Source: Hydrogenophaga sp.
GTDB lineage: Bacteria; Pseudomonadota; Gammaproteobacteria; Burkholderiales; Burkholderiaceae_C
Reading direction: 5' to 3'
Assembly (NCBI GenBank): GCA_030682835.1
Contig: JAUXNG010000075.1
Span: 1-64,000 of the forward strand
Length of the DNA: 64,000 bases
The notes below the pieces were generated by a model that was given only the letters and a program-made list of their open reading frames with translations, made no database searches and was not told where the DNA came from. Shown here one piece after another: positions 21,850-30,132 of this stretch. Numbering within the stretch: position 1 is the stretch's first letter; each line of letters begins with the position of its first letter. The translations under genes were made by a program, and so were the position numbers.

Positions 21850-23106
21850 TCAGTTCGCCGGCGCCGTGCCAGGCGTGCCAGCCGGGCGGACGCCCGCTGG
21901 CCCCGGTGCGCCCGAACCCGCCCCGCCGGCAGGGCCACCGGGCGGACGCGACATGTCGACCACCCGCACCGCGGTGCCGTCGCGCTGCAGGCGCTGCTGG
22001 CCGGCCACCACCACCGTGTCGCCGGCCTGCAAGCCACTGATGACCTGCACCTGGGCGCCTTGGCGCACACCAATCTGCACCTCGGTGCGGCGCGAGACCA
22101 GCTTCATGGCGTCGCCCTCGCCTTCGTTGACCAGCCGGAACACGAACTGCTTGCCGCCCTGGGGCACCAGGGCCTCCTCGGGCACCACCAGGGCAGCATC
22201 GTCCACCGAGAAGACAGTCAGGACCCGCGCAAACATGCCTGGGCGCAACGGGGCACGCGGCGCCGGCGGCAAGATCGCACGCACCGACACCGAGCGGCCG
22301 TTGGCATCCAGCAGCGGGTCCACCGCCTGCACCCGCGCGGCGAAAGTCTGGCCAGGCAAGGCGTCGAGCTGCACCTGCACCGCCTGGCCGGCGGCAATGC
22401 GCGTCTGGTAGCGCTCAGGCAGGCGGAAGTCGACGGTGAGCGCCGAGGTGTCTTCCAGATTGACCAGGTCTGCCCCGTCTTTCACGTACTCGCCGAGATT
22501 GATGCTGCGCAGCCCCACCGTGCCGTCAAAAGGCGCGGTGATGCGCATGCGCTGCAACCGTGCCTGTGCCAGCGCCACCTGGGCTTCGGCCACCTGCAGA
22601 CTGGCTGCGCTCTCCTCCAGCACGCGTCGAGCCACGAAGTTGGCGGCCACCAGCTCCTGGTTTCGCTGCAGGTTGGCGCGCGCCATGGACAGCTGGGCCT
22701 GGGCCTGGCTGAGTTCGGCGCGCTGCAGCACATCGTCGAGCTGCACCAGCAGCTGGCCGCGTTTGACCTGCGCACCATCCTGGAAGGCAATCTGCGAGAT
22801 GCGCCCGCTCACCTCGGGTCGCAGCGTGACGCTCTGGCGCGAACGCAGGGTGCCGACCGCTGTGGCATCGTCCTGCAGTCGAAGCGTCTGCACTTTCGCC
22901 ACCTCAACCCCGGGCGTTCCCCCACCGCCCGGTCCGCCGCCTGGTCGCGCCCCCGCGCCAGGGCCGGCGGGCGCAGCCGCTCCGGTAGCTACCGGGGCCG
23001 CTGAGGGCGCCCGGTTCTGCAACCACCATGCACCCGCCGAAGCCAGCGCGATGCCGGCAACGGCCACGACCAGGTAAATCGTCTTTTTTGTCATGCGGGC
23101 GGTCAT
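21850..23106 (-). CDS. RND efflux periplasmic adaptor (membrane fusion protein)
   Basis: HlyD/AcrA-type adaptor of about 418 residues. An N-terminal membrane anchor (TIYLVVAVAGIALASAGAWW) is followed by a glycine/alanine-rich linker. Then come the first lipoyl half (SVTLRPEVSGRISQIAFQDGAQVKRGQLLVQL), an alpha-hairpin (roughly residues 115-175) and the second lipoyl half (RITAPFDGTVGLRSINLGEYV), then beta-barrel domains. The C-terminus is a proline/glycine-rich tail. Start is ATG 23106 or 23094; neither has a strong Shine-Dalgarno, so I give the longer. Operon with the permease. Confidence 0.9.
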   Translation of the reverse strand: MTARMTKKTIYLVVAVAGIALASAGAWWLQNRAPSAAPVATGAAAPAGPGAGARPGGGPGGGGTPGVEVAKVQTLRLQDDATAVGTLRSRQSVTLRPEVSGRISQIAFQDGAQVKRGQLLVQLDDVLQRAELSQAQAQLSMARANLQRNQELVAANFVARRVLEESAASLQVAEAQVALAQARLQRMRITAPFDGTVGLRSINLGEYVKDGADLVNLEDTSALTVDFRLPERYQTRIAAGQAVQVQLDALPGQTFAARVQAVDPLLDANGRSVSVRAILPPAPRAPLRPGMFARVLTVFSVDDAALVVPEEALVPQGGKQFVFRLVNEGEGDAMKLVSRRTEVQIGVRQGAQVQVISGLQAGDTVVVAGQQRLQRDGTAVRVVDMSRPPGGPAGGAGSGAPGPAGVRPAGTPGTAPAN

Positions 23107-23268
23107 CCGAGAAAAAACAGTGTCGGTGCGGGATCTGCTGGATACCCGGCGAAACAATGTAACCGTGATGAGCGTGCGGCGTCGGCCGAAGTTCAATCGC
23201 CCTTGCCTGTCACTGCGCCTTGCGCTGCGTTCTGCTCAACCGGGGAACCCCTACTCAGCCAGGACAGT

Positions 23269-23703
23269 TCACATGGGCACGCCGCGATTGGCCAGCGCAT
23301 CGGCCCGCTCGTTCCCCGGATCGCCAGCGTGTCCACGCACCCAGTGCCATTCGATCTTGTGGATACCGCCATGCACGATCTGGTCGAGCTTCTGCCACAG
23401 GTCGGCGTTCTTCACCGGCTGCCTGGCCGCGGTTTTCCAGCCCTTGGCTTTCCAGCCGTGGATCCACTCGGTGATGCCCTTGCGCACGTACTCGCTGTCC
23501 AGGTAGAGCGACACCTGGCACGGCCGTTTCAGCGCAGCCAGCGCCTCGATCACGGCGGTGAGCTCCATCCGGTTGTTGGTGGTCACGCGCTCGCCGCCCC
23601 ACAGCTCCTTCTCGTGCCCGCCGGCCTTCAGGTAGACGCCCCACCCACCGGGGCCCGGGTTGCCTTTGCAGGCGCCGTCGGTGTAAATCACGACATGGTT
23701 CAA
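23269..23703 (-). CDS. rnhA: ribonuclease HI
   Basis: RNase HI, 144 residues; cleaves the RNA strand of RNA-DNA hybrids. The start [17 protein letters not shown] carries the first active-site aspartate; the following carboxylates are in [20 protein letters not shown] and GDPGNERAD. The start is TTG at 23703 (protein [10 protein letters not shown]), preceded by GGAGCATC; no ATG is available in frame near the conserved start. The arrangement rnhA, methyltransferase, gloB, mltD matches the E. coli mltD-gloB-yafS-rnhA neighbourhood. Confidence 0.93.
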   Translation of the reverse strand: MNHVVIYTDGACKGNPGPGGWGVYLKAGGHEKELWGGERVTTNNRMELTAVIEALAALKRPCQVSLYLDSEYVRKGITEWIHGWKAKGWKTAARQPVKNADLWQKLDQIVHGGIHKIEWHWVRGHAGDPGNERADALANRGVPM

Positions 23704-23794
23704 GGAAGATGCTCCAGAGCAAATAGAAACAGAAACAGAGATGGAAGCGAACCGGGAGGGCCGCTGCCGGTTGCGGGGGCCGGGGGCCCCGGGT

Positions 23795-24670
23795 TCAGCG
23801 GCGGTTGGCCACTGCCACAGGCGCCGTGGCAGGTGAACGCCGCGGTTTCCACGAAGGGCCCAGCAGGCGCACGCCCTGCACCCGCTTGACGGCCACCACG
23901 AAATAGACGGCACCCAGAATCGGCCACCAGCGGGCGCCAGCGCGGTCCATCCAGGCGGTGCGTTGCAGCCACTTGTCCGACCGCACGGCGGGCCGGTAGC
24001 AGCCATAGCGATCCGACTCTACTTCAAAACTCAGCAGCTGCAGCCAGTCGCGCAGGCGCCAGGGGCCGATGAAGGCGCCGGCGTCCGGTAGGTACAGATG
24101 GGAGCCATCGTCGGGCGCCAAGCCCAGCATCGCGCGCAGGCGGCCGCGCCCCTGGCGCAGCCCCCAAAGACTGGCCGGGTTCAGGCCGGTGATCACCACC
24201 CGGCCGTCGGGCACCAGCACGCGTTCCACTTCGCGCAGCACATGGTGTGGGTCTGCGCTGAGTTCGAGCGTGTGGGGCAGCACCACCAGATCCAGGCTGG
24301 CCGCGGGGAACGGCAGGGCTGCCGCATCGGTCACCAGCGCCACCCGTGGCCCGCTACCGGCCCCGCTCGCCCGGAGGGTGGGCTTTTCGCTGTCGATGTG
24401 CTGGGGGCCTTCCTGGCTGAACAGCCCGCCCAGGGGGTCGTCGGGCGGCAGCAGCTCCTCGGGCAGCGCCAGCCAGCGGTGGGGCATGCGGTTGGCGCGC
24501 AAGGTGTCCAGTTCTGGAAGGCCGAGTTGCAGCGCGTGGTAGCCAAACACGTCGGCCACCGCCAGCTCGAACTGCACACGCTCCCAGCCCAGCAGGTACT
24601 GCCCGGGCGGTGTCTCCAGCCAGGCGGCAAGTCCGAGGGCGGTCTGGACCGATGAGGGGTCGGGCTTCAA
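23795..24670 (-). CDS. class I SAM-dependent methyltransferase (YafS-like position)
   Basis: Methyltransferase of about 291 residues. The SAM-binding core is indicated by [20 protein letters not shown], then [24 protein letters not shown], the usual post-motif order. Upstream [24 protein letters not shown] is typical of the group encoded beside gloB and rnhA. The start is uncertain: TTG at 24670 has a well-spaced GGAGA, GTG at 24688 is an alternative, and the open frame continues to 24907. Substrate unknown. It is divergent from gloB and lies upstream of rnhA in the same direction. Confidence 0.85.
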   Translation of the reverse strand: MKPDPSSVQTALGLAAWLETPPGQYLLGWERVQFELAVADVFGYHALQLGLPELDTLRANRMPHRWLALPEELLPPDDPLGGLFSQEGPQHIDSEKPTLRASGAGSGPRVALVTDAAALPFPAASLDLVVLPHTLELSADPHHVLREVERVLVPDGRVVITGLNPASLWGLRQGRGRLRAMLGLAPDDGSHLYLPDAGAFIGPWRLRDWLQLLSFEVESDRYGCYRPAVRSDKWLQRTAWMDRAGARWWPILGAVYFVVAVKRVQGVRLLGPSWKPRRSPATAPVAVANRR

Positions 24671-24905
24671 TTCGGACGGTCTCCGCACGCGCAATACAAA
24701 GAAAAAAAGGGCGGCGCAACCGCTAGCTGCGCAGCGCCCATGAGCCAAAATCAGTATATCGAGAATCGTGCTCAGCCACCCCGGGCGCCCCAGACGCGCG
24801 GCGAACCACGACCGGTCTGCGATACTCGTCCTTTGAATGGCTCCTGTGCGCCCTGCCACCCCTGTGGCACCTGCGGGTGCGAGCCATGCCACCCGGGTTC
24901 GTTCC

Positions 24906-25679
24906 ATGCAGATTCACCCCCTTCCGGCGTTTGCCGACAACTACATCTGGACCGTGCACGACGGCCAGCGTGCCCTGGTGGTCGACCCCGGGGACGCCTC
25001 GGTGGTGCAGGCGTGGCTCGCGCAGCACCGCCTGAGCCTGGACACCATCCTCATCACCCACCACCACGCCGACCACACCGGCGGCGTGGCGGCGTTGCGG
25101 GAGGCCACGGGTGCCCGGGTGATCGGCCCCACGATCGAACCCATGCCCGAGCCCCTGGAACGCGTCGACGACGGCGACACCGTGGAGGTGCTGGGCCTGT
25201 CCTTTCAGGTCATCACGGTGCCCGGGCACACGGCGGGACACATCGCGTTCTTCCTGCCCATGCTGGAGGGCGCTCCTCTTCTGTTCTGCGGCGACACCCT
25301 GTTCTCGGGCGGCTGCGGCCGCCTGTTTGAAGGCACACCGGCCCAGATGCATGCATCGCTGGCGCGCCTGAGCGCGCTGCCCGAGGCCACCCGTGTGTGC
25401 TGCACGCACGAATACACACTGGCGAACCTGCGCTTTGCCCTGGCGGTCGAGCCCATGAACGACGACCTGCAGCGCCATCTGGTGCAATGCGAGTCCTTTC
25501 GTCAGCGGAACCTGCCGACCCTGCCCAGCTCCATCGGTCTCGAGAAAAAGATCAACCCCTTCCTTCGCACGCGCGAAGACGCCGTGTGCCGGGCAGCCCG
25601 CGCACACGACCCCCTTGCATCCTCCGACGAGGTGAGCATTTTTGCCACCTTGCGCGAATGGAAAAACGTGTTCCGATGA
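24906..25679 (+). CDS. gloB: hydroxyacylglutathione hydrolase (glyoxalase II)
   Basis: Metallo-beta-lactamase-fold enzyme of 257 residues. It hydrolyses S-lactoylglutathione to lactate and glutathione, the second step of methylglyoxal detoxification. The metal site THHHADHTGG is near residue 55, with VPGHTAGHIAF and CGDTLFSGGCGR further on. The C-terminal HAGH domain includes CTHEYTLANLRFAL and KKINPFLR. Begins MQIHPLPAFADNYIW as in the family. Its stop codon overlaps the mltD start (ATGA), which implies translational coupling. Confidence 0.96.
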   Translation: MQIHPLPAFADNYIWTVHDGQRALVVDPGDASVVQAWLAQHRLSLDTILITHHHADHTGGVAALREATGARVIGPTIEPMPEPLERVDDGDTVEVLGLSFQVITVPGHTAGHIAFFLPMLEGAPLLFCGDTLFSGGCGRLFEGTPAQMHASLARLSALPEATRVCCTHEYTLANLRFALAVEPMNDDLQRHLVQCESFRQRNLPTLPSSIGLEKKINPFLRTREDAVCRAARAHDPLASSDEVSIFATLREWKNVFR

Positions 25680-27418
25680 CCCTCTCCGTGCCCCTTCTCC
25701 CCGATTCACCTTCCCTGCCCCAGCTTTTTCACAGGGCACCCGCCGGCCGCAGCGCACCCGCGCCCCGCACCGGACTGGGCGCCCTGCTGATCGGCATCAC
25801 CCTGCTGCTCGGCGCCTGCGCCACGGTGTCGCCCGATACCTCCGTGCCCGGCCAGAGCAGCGCAGACGCGCCAGAAACCAGCCGTCCGCGCGCAGCCTTG
25901 CGCCACCAGACGCCCGTCATCCCGAACGGGCCGCTCAGCGACATCACCACCGCCAACACCAGTCTGCCGGCCGTGGTCACGCTGGCGGCCCCTACCGACC
26001 TGTGGGACCGCATCCGCCGCGGGCTGTCGATGCCCGACCTCGACAACGACTTGGTGCGCGACCGCGTGCAGTGGTACGCCACCCGCCCGGACTACATCAC
26101 GCGCATGACCGAGCGCTCGGCGCGCTACCTGTTTCACATCGTCGAAGAGATAGAGCGCCGCAACCTGCCCATGGAGCTGGCTCTGCTGCCCTTCATTGAA
26201 AGCGCCTTCAACCCCCAGGCCGTCTCGAGTGCCCGGGCTGCGGGCATGTGGCAGTTCATGCCGGCCACCGGTGAATCGTTCGACCTGAAACAGAACATCT
26301 TTCGCGACGACCGGCGCGACGTGCTGGCCTCCACCCGCGCGGCACTCGACTACCTGCAGCAGCTGCACGCGCGCTTCGGCGACTGGCACCTGGCGCTGGC
26401 GGCCTACAACTGGGGCCAGGGCAACGTGAGCCGCGCCATCACCCGCAACCAGCGCGAAGGGCTGCCCACGGGGTACACCGACCTCACCATGCCGATGGAA
26501 ACGCGCATGTACGTGCCCAAGCTGCAGGCGGTGGAGAACATCATCGCCAACCCACAAGCGTTCCGGGCTCAGCTACCTTTGATCGGCAACCACCCTTTCT
26601 TCGACACCGTCACGCTCGACCGTGACATGGACGTGGCGGTGATCGCGCGCCTGTCGGAGGTGAGTGAGAAAGATTTCCGCGCACTCAACCCCTCGCTCAA
26701 GCACCCGGTGGTGATGGCGGCGGGCACACCCAACATCCTGCTGCCCTGGGACAACGCGGCCATCTTCGAGCGCAATCTGAAGACCCACGCCGGACCACTG
26801 GCGAGCTGGACCGCCTGGCTGGTGCCCACGACGATGACCGTGGCGCAGGCCGCCGAGCGGGCTGGCATGTCTGAGAGCGAGCTGCGCAGCGTCAACAGCA
26901 TCCCGCCCCGCATGCTCGTGCGCGCCGGCTCCAGCCTGCTGGTGCCCCGCAGCGGGCGGCATGACAGCGACGTCCCAATCCAGCTGGCCGACAACGGTCA
27001 GCTGAACCTGCAGGCCGAGGTGATTCTGCGCCGCACCGTGGTGCGGGCACGCAAGGGCGAAAACGTCGCCCGGCTCGCGGGTCGCTACGGCGTGAGTCCG
27101 GTGAGCGTCGCGGGCTGGAACAAGCTGGCGGTGAATTCCGCGCTCAAGCCCGGCCAGTCGGTGGTGCTCATGCTGCCGCGCAGCGCGGCCACCGCCATAG
27201 CGGCACCGGCTGCGACCCCCCGCGCCAGCGCCACCAAAGCGCCTGCGACGGCAGCCCGGAAGGCTCCCCCACCGACGAAAAAAGCCGCCGCCGCCAGAAC
27301 GACGGGCAAGCAAGCCGCCAGGACGACCGCCAAACCCGCAACGAAGCGAGCCGCACAGGCCAACAGCACTCGAAACGATACGCGGGTCGCTGCCACCAAA
27401 CCCGCCCGCAAGCCCTGA
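25676..27418 (+). CDS. mltD: membrane-bound lytic murein transglycosylase D (lipoprotein) with basic C-terminal tail
   Basis: Lytic transglycosylase of 580 residues that cleaves peptidoglycan glycan strands. A lipoprotein signal ends in the lipobox LGAC (Cys48). The SLT domain carries the catalytic glutamate in LLPFIESAFNPQAVSSARAAGMWQFMPATG at about residues 165-195, and LALAAYNWGQGNVSRA follows. Two LysM-like modules lie at roughly 380-425 and 455-500. The last 70 residues are an alanine/lysine/arginine/proline-rich tail resembling histone H1 or AlgP repeats (TKAPATAARKAPPPTKKAAA), unusual for MltD. The start at 25676 overlaps the gloB stop by four bases. Confidence 0.92.
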   Translation: MTLSVPLLPDSPSLPQLFHRAPAGRSAPAPRTGLGALLIGITLLLGACATVSPDTSVPGQSSADAPETSRPRAALRHQTPVIPNGPLSDITTANTSLPAVVTLAAPTDLWDRIRRGLSMPDLDNDLVRDRVQWYATRPDYITRMTERSARYLFHIVEEIERRNLPMELALLPFIESAFNPQAVSSARAAGMWQFMPATGESFDLKQNIFRDDRRDVLASTRAALDYLQQLHARFGDWHLALAAYNWGQGNVSRAITRNQREGLPTGYTDLTMPMETRMYVPKLQAVENIIANPQAFRAQLPLIGNHPFFDTVTLDRDMDVAVIARLSEVSEKDFRALNPSLKHPVVMAAGTPNILLPWDNAAIFERNLKTHAGPLASWTAWLVPTTMTVAQAAERAGMSESELRSVNSIPPRMLVRAGSSLLVPRSGRHDSDVPIQLADNGQLNLQAEVILRRTVVRARKGENVARLAGRYGVSPVSVAGWNKLAVNSALKPGQSVVLMLPRSAATAIAAPAATPRASATKAPATAARKAPPPTKKAAAARTTGKQAARTTAKPATKRAAQANSTRNDTRVAATKPARKP

Positions 27419-27452
27419 GGTCTGACCCCGGCGGCCGCGCTTCGAGCCCGCG

Positions 27453-28511
27453 TCAGGCGCGAAATTTCGCCTTCGACCGTTTCGCGAACTCGTTGGTGTA
27501 GGTGCGCGTAAGGTCGACCCGCTGCACCGCCCCGCCCTCGTTGAGGCGGGCGAGCGTGCGCACCGCCGTGCCCGGCCCCTCGTCCGGCATCAGACCGTCC
27601 GGAGCCCATGCCTCGCGTGCGCGGCTGAACGCGGCCAGGTACAGCGCGCGGTCGCCGGCGAAGTACGGCTCGGGCACCGTCTTGATGATGTCGGAAGGGC
27701 CTGCCGTGCGCAGCCACTTCAGGGCGTGCACGATGGCATCGGCAATGGCCTGGCTCTGCTTGGCCTGAGCCGACACAAATTCATCCGGGGCGATCAGGCA
27801 GCCAGCCGGCATGGGGCCACCGAACACGTCGGCGTTGCCCTGTACCGTGCGCGTATCGGCCACCACCCGCACGTCGGCGCCCTGCTCCAGTGCGGTGATC
27901 ACCGGGTCGGTGTAGCAGATGGCTTCAATCTGACCGCTGCGGCAGGCCGCCACGGCGGCCTGTGCGCTCGGCAGGGGCACGTACTGAACCTCCTGCGCCA
28001 GAATGCCGGCCTTGGCGAGCAGGAGCCGCGCGGTGCGGTGTGAACCCGAGCCCAGGGAGGTAACCCCCACACGCTTGCCCCGCAGGTCGCGAAGTTCGCG
28101 GTAATGCGGCATGGTTTTCTGCGAGACGCCCAGCACGATCTGCGGCGCGCGGCCCTGCAACACGATCGACTGGTACATCTGGCCCCGCGCCTGCAAGGCA
28201 ATGGTGCTGCTGTACGGCCCGGAGTACAGGTGTGCCTCGCCCGAGCGTACAGCCTGGACCGACTGCTCCACGTCGGCAAACTCCCGCAGCTGCACGTCCA
28301 CCCCCTCGGCCGCGAAATAGCCGAGGCGGTCGGCGACGGTCAGCGGCAGGTAGCAGAAGGACGACCGGTTGTCGACCGCCACCACCACCGCCCCGGTGCG
28401 CGGACGCACGGGCGTGCCCGCTAGTCGCTGGGCATGCGCGGCCGGCAGCACGCTGCCCAGCATGGCCGTCGCACACAGTCGGCACCAGTCTCGTCGATCC
28501 CACTTGGACAT
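27453..28511 (-). CDS. ABC transporter substrate-binding protein (NMT1/SsuA-like), orphan
   Basis: Periplasmic binding protein of about 352 residues of the nitrate/sulfonate/taurine/thiamine-precursor type. Signal region KWDRRDWCRLCATAMLGSVLPAAHA has a twin-arginine-like RR motif and an AHA cleavage site. The mature part has YLPLTVADRLGYFAAEGVDV and LRGKRVGVTSLGSGSHRTA, typical of this fold. The ATG at 28511 is preceded by AAGGGAT. No permease or ATPase gene is adjacent, so its transporter partner must be elsewhere or it serves as a sensor. Ligand unknown. Confidence 0.85.
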   Translation of the reverse strand: MSKWDRRDWCRLCATAMLGSVLPAAHAQRLAGTPVRPRTGAVVVAVDNRSSFCYLPLTVADRLGYFAAEGVDVQLREFADVEQSVQAVRSGEAHLYSGPYSSTIALQARGQMYQSIVLQGRAPQIVLGVSQKTMPHYRELRDLRGKRVGVTSLGSGSHRTARLLLAKAGILAQEVQYVPLPSAQAAVAACRSGQIEAICYTDPVITALEQGADVRVVADTRTVQGNADVFGGPMPAGCLIAPDEFVSAQAKQSQAIADAIVHALKWLRTAGPSDIIKTVPEPYFAGDRALYLAAFSRAREAWAPDGLMPDEGPGTAVRTLARLNEGGAVQRVDLTRTYTNEFAKRSKAKFRA

Positions 28512-28660
28512 ATCCCTTGACCCCTGATTATCAGAAGACAAGGCTAGGGGAAGACGACCTGCCGCGCATCGGGACCTATCCCGAGCGGGTTTCCCCCGAG
28601 AGAAAAAAGCAGTCGTTGTCAGCCGTCAGAAGGTTTCACACCCGGCCCGCTGACACCCTC

Positions 28661-29065
28661 TCAGGCGAACAGGATCGCGATGTTGATCGCCAGGGCCAGC
28701 ACCCAGGCGATGCTGCGTGCGGTGGCCATGTCGGCCACATACATCATGATGTAGAGAAGGCGCAGCACCACGAACACGAACGCCAGCACATCAAGTCGGC
28801 TCTGGTAGGCGCCGAGCTGGTGCGCGATGACCACCGCACCGATGAAAAACGGCAGCGCCTCGAAACTGTTGGCCTGGGCAGCATTGGCCCGCGCGCGCCA
28901 GCTCGTCTGTCGGGCCAGCCAGGCGCGGGGCTCGTGGTTGTCATATCCGCCTTCGCGGCGCGGCGTGCTGAACGTGCCCCATTTCGCCAGACCAGCGCAG
29001 GCAATGGGCAGCAGCGCCGCCACCAGAACGGACCAGTAGGCCAGCGTGAGTCCTGCCAGTTTCAT
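28661..29065 (-). CDS. MAPEG family membrane protein
   Basis: Integral membrane protein of 134 residues with four hydrophobic helices. The MAPEG pattern (eicosanoid and glutathione metabolism family) is seen in RARANAAQANSFEALPFFIGAVVIAHQLG and in RLLYIMMYVADMATARSIAWV. Bacterial members are of uncertain function, sometimes glutathione-linked. It is 29 bases upstream of recR in the same orientation as recR, but it encodes nothing obviously related to recombination. Confidence 0.88.
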   Translation of the reverse strand: MKLAGLTLAYWSVLVAALLPIACAGLAKWGTFSTPRREGGYDNHEPRAWLARQTSWRARANAAQANSFEALPFFIGAVVIAHQLGAYQSRLDVLAFVFVVLRLLYIMMYVADMATARSIAWVLALAINIAILFA

Positions 29066-29094
29066 GGAGTTTTTTTGAAAGAAAGAGCGGCGGC

Positions 29095-29733
29095 TCAGCG
29101 CCGGTCGACCAGGGCGTGGGCAATCGTGCCCAGGTCCACGTATTCCAGCTCGCTGCCGACCGGTACGCCGCGCGCCAGGCGCGTCACCTGTACGCCGCGC
29201 CCCTTGAGCGCCTGTGCGATCACATGGGCGGTGGTTTCGCCCTCGGCCGTGAAGTTGGTGGCGAGGATCACCTCCCGCACGGGCGCACCCGCACCGGACC
29301 CTTGCTCCGGATCGGAGACCTCGGTCGCCGGTACCGCATCCACGCGGTCAAAGAGTTTCTGCAGGCCAATGTCACGCGGGCCCACGCCATCGAGCGGGCT
29401 GAGCTTGCCCATGAGCACGAAATACAGGCCCTTGTAAGCGCCGGTGCGCTCCATCGCGGCCTGATCGGCGGGGTTCTCCACCACGCAGAGCTGCGTGCGG
29501 TCCCGGCGGGGATCGAGGCAGGTCGGGCAGACCTCGTCTTCGGTGAAGGTGTGGCAGAGCGCACAGTGCTGCACATGCTCCGTGGCGTGCTGCAGCGCCT
29601 GCGCCAGTTGAACGGCCCCCTGGCGGTCGTGCTGCAGCAAGTGGAAGGCCATGCGCTGCGCCGATTTCACACCCACGCCGGGCAGGCGCCGCAGCGCCTG
29701 CACCAGCAGTTCAAGAGAGTGGTTGTCGGCCAT
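29095..29733 (-). CDS. recR: recombination mediator RecR
   Basis: RecR, 212 residues, slightly longer than the usual 198. Acts with RecF and RecO to load RecA at gaps. Helix-hairpin-helix [20 protein letters not shown], four-cysteine zinc finger [16 protein letters not shown], then the Toprim domain ([27 protein letters not shown]). An insertion of about 15 residues ([15 protein letters not shown]) within the Toprim region explains the extra length. Third gene of dnaX-ybaB-recR, a strongly conserved order. Confidence 0.96.
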   Translation of the reverse strand: MADNHSLELLVQALRRLPGVGVKSAQRMAFHLLQHDRQGAVQLAQALQHATEHVQHCALCHTFTEDEVCPTCLDPRRDRTQLCVVENPADQAAMERTGAYKGLYFVLMGKLSPLDGVGPRDIGLQKLFDRVDAVPATEVSDPEQGSGAGAPVREVILATNFTAEGETTAHVIAQALKGRGVQVTRLARGVPVGSELEYVDLGTIAHALVDRR

Positions 29734-29751
29734 GCGCCAGGGCAGCCGGCT

Positions 29752-30084
29752 TCAGAACGGGAACTTCATGCCGCCGGGAAGGCCCGGCATGCTGGCGGTG
29801 ATCTTGCCCATTTTTTCTTGCGAGGTTTCCTCGGCCTTGCGCACAGCCGCGTTGAATGCGGCGGCGACCAGGTCTTCCAGCATGTCTTTGTCATCGGCGA
29901 GCAGGCTCGGGTCGATGGTGACGCGCTTGACGTCGTGCTTGCAGGTCATCACCACCTTCACGAGTCCGGCGCCGGACTCGCCCGTGACTTCGATGAACGC
30001 CAGTTCGTCCTGCGCCTTCTTCAGGTTGTCCTGCATGGCCTGTGCCTGCTTCATGAGGCCGGCGAGTTGTCCTTTGTTGAACAT
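29752..30084 (-). CDS. YbaB/EbfC family nucleoid-associated protein
   Basis: Small DNA-binding protein of 110 residues. Starts [28 protein letters not shown], the typical N-terminal helix, then the [23 protein letters not shown] core and [21 protein letters not shown]. Members bind DNA as dimers and affect nucleoid structure. It is between dnaX (48 bases upstream) and recR (18 bases downstream), the standard operon. Confidence 0.95.
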   Translation of the reverse strand: MFNKGQLAGLMKQAQAMQDNLKKAQDELAFIEVTGESGAGLVKVVMTCKHDVKRVTIDPSLLADDKDMLEDLVAAAFNAAVRKAEETSQEKMGKITASMPGLPGGMKFPF

Positions 30085-30132
30085 GGGGTTCCTTGTGTTG
30101 TCGCTGATGAATGAGAGAAATGCCTTGCGGTG

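Noticed and set aside
24671-24907. N-terminal extension of the methyltransferase
   Set aside because: Runs through the divergent gloB promoter region and lacks family character; TTG 24670 has a proper ribosome-binding site.
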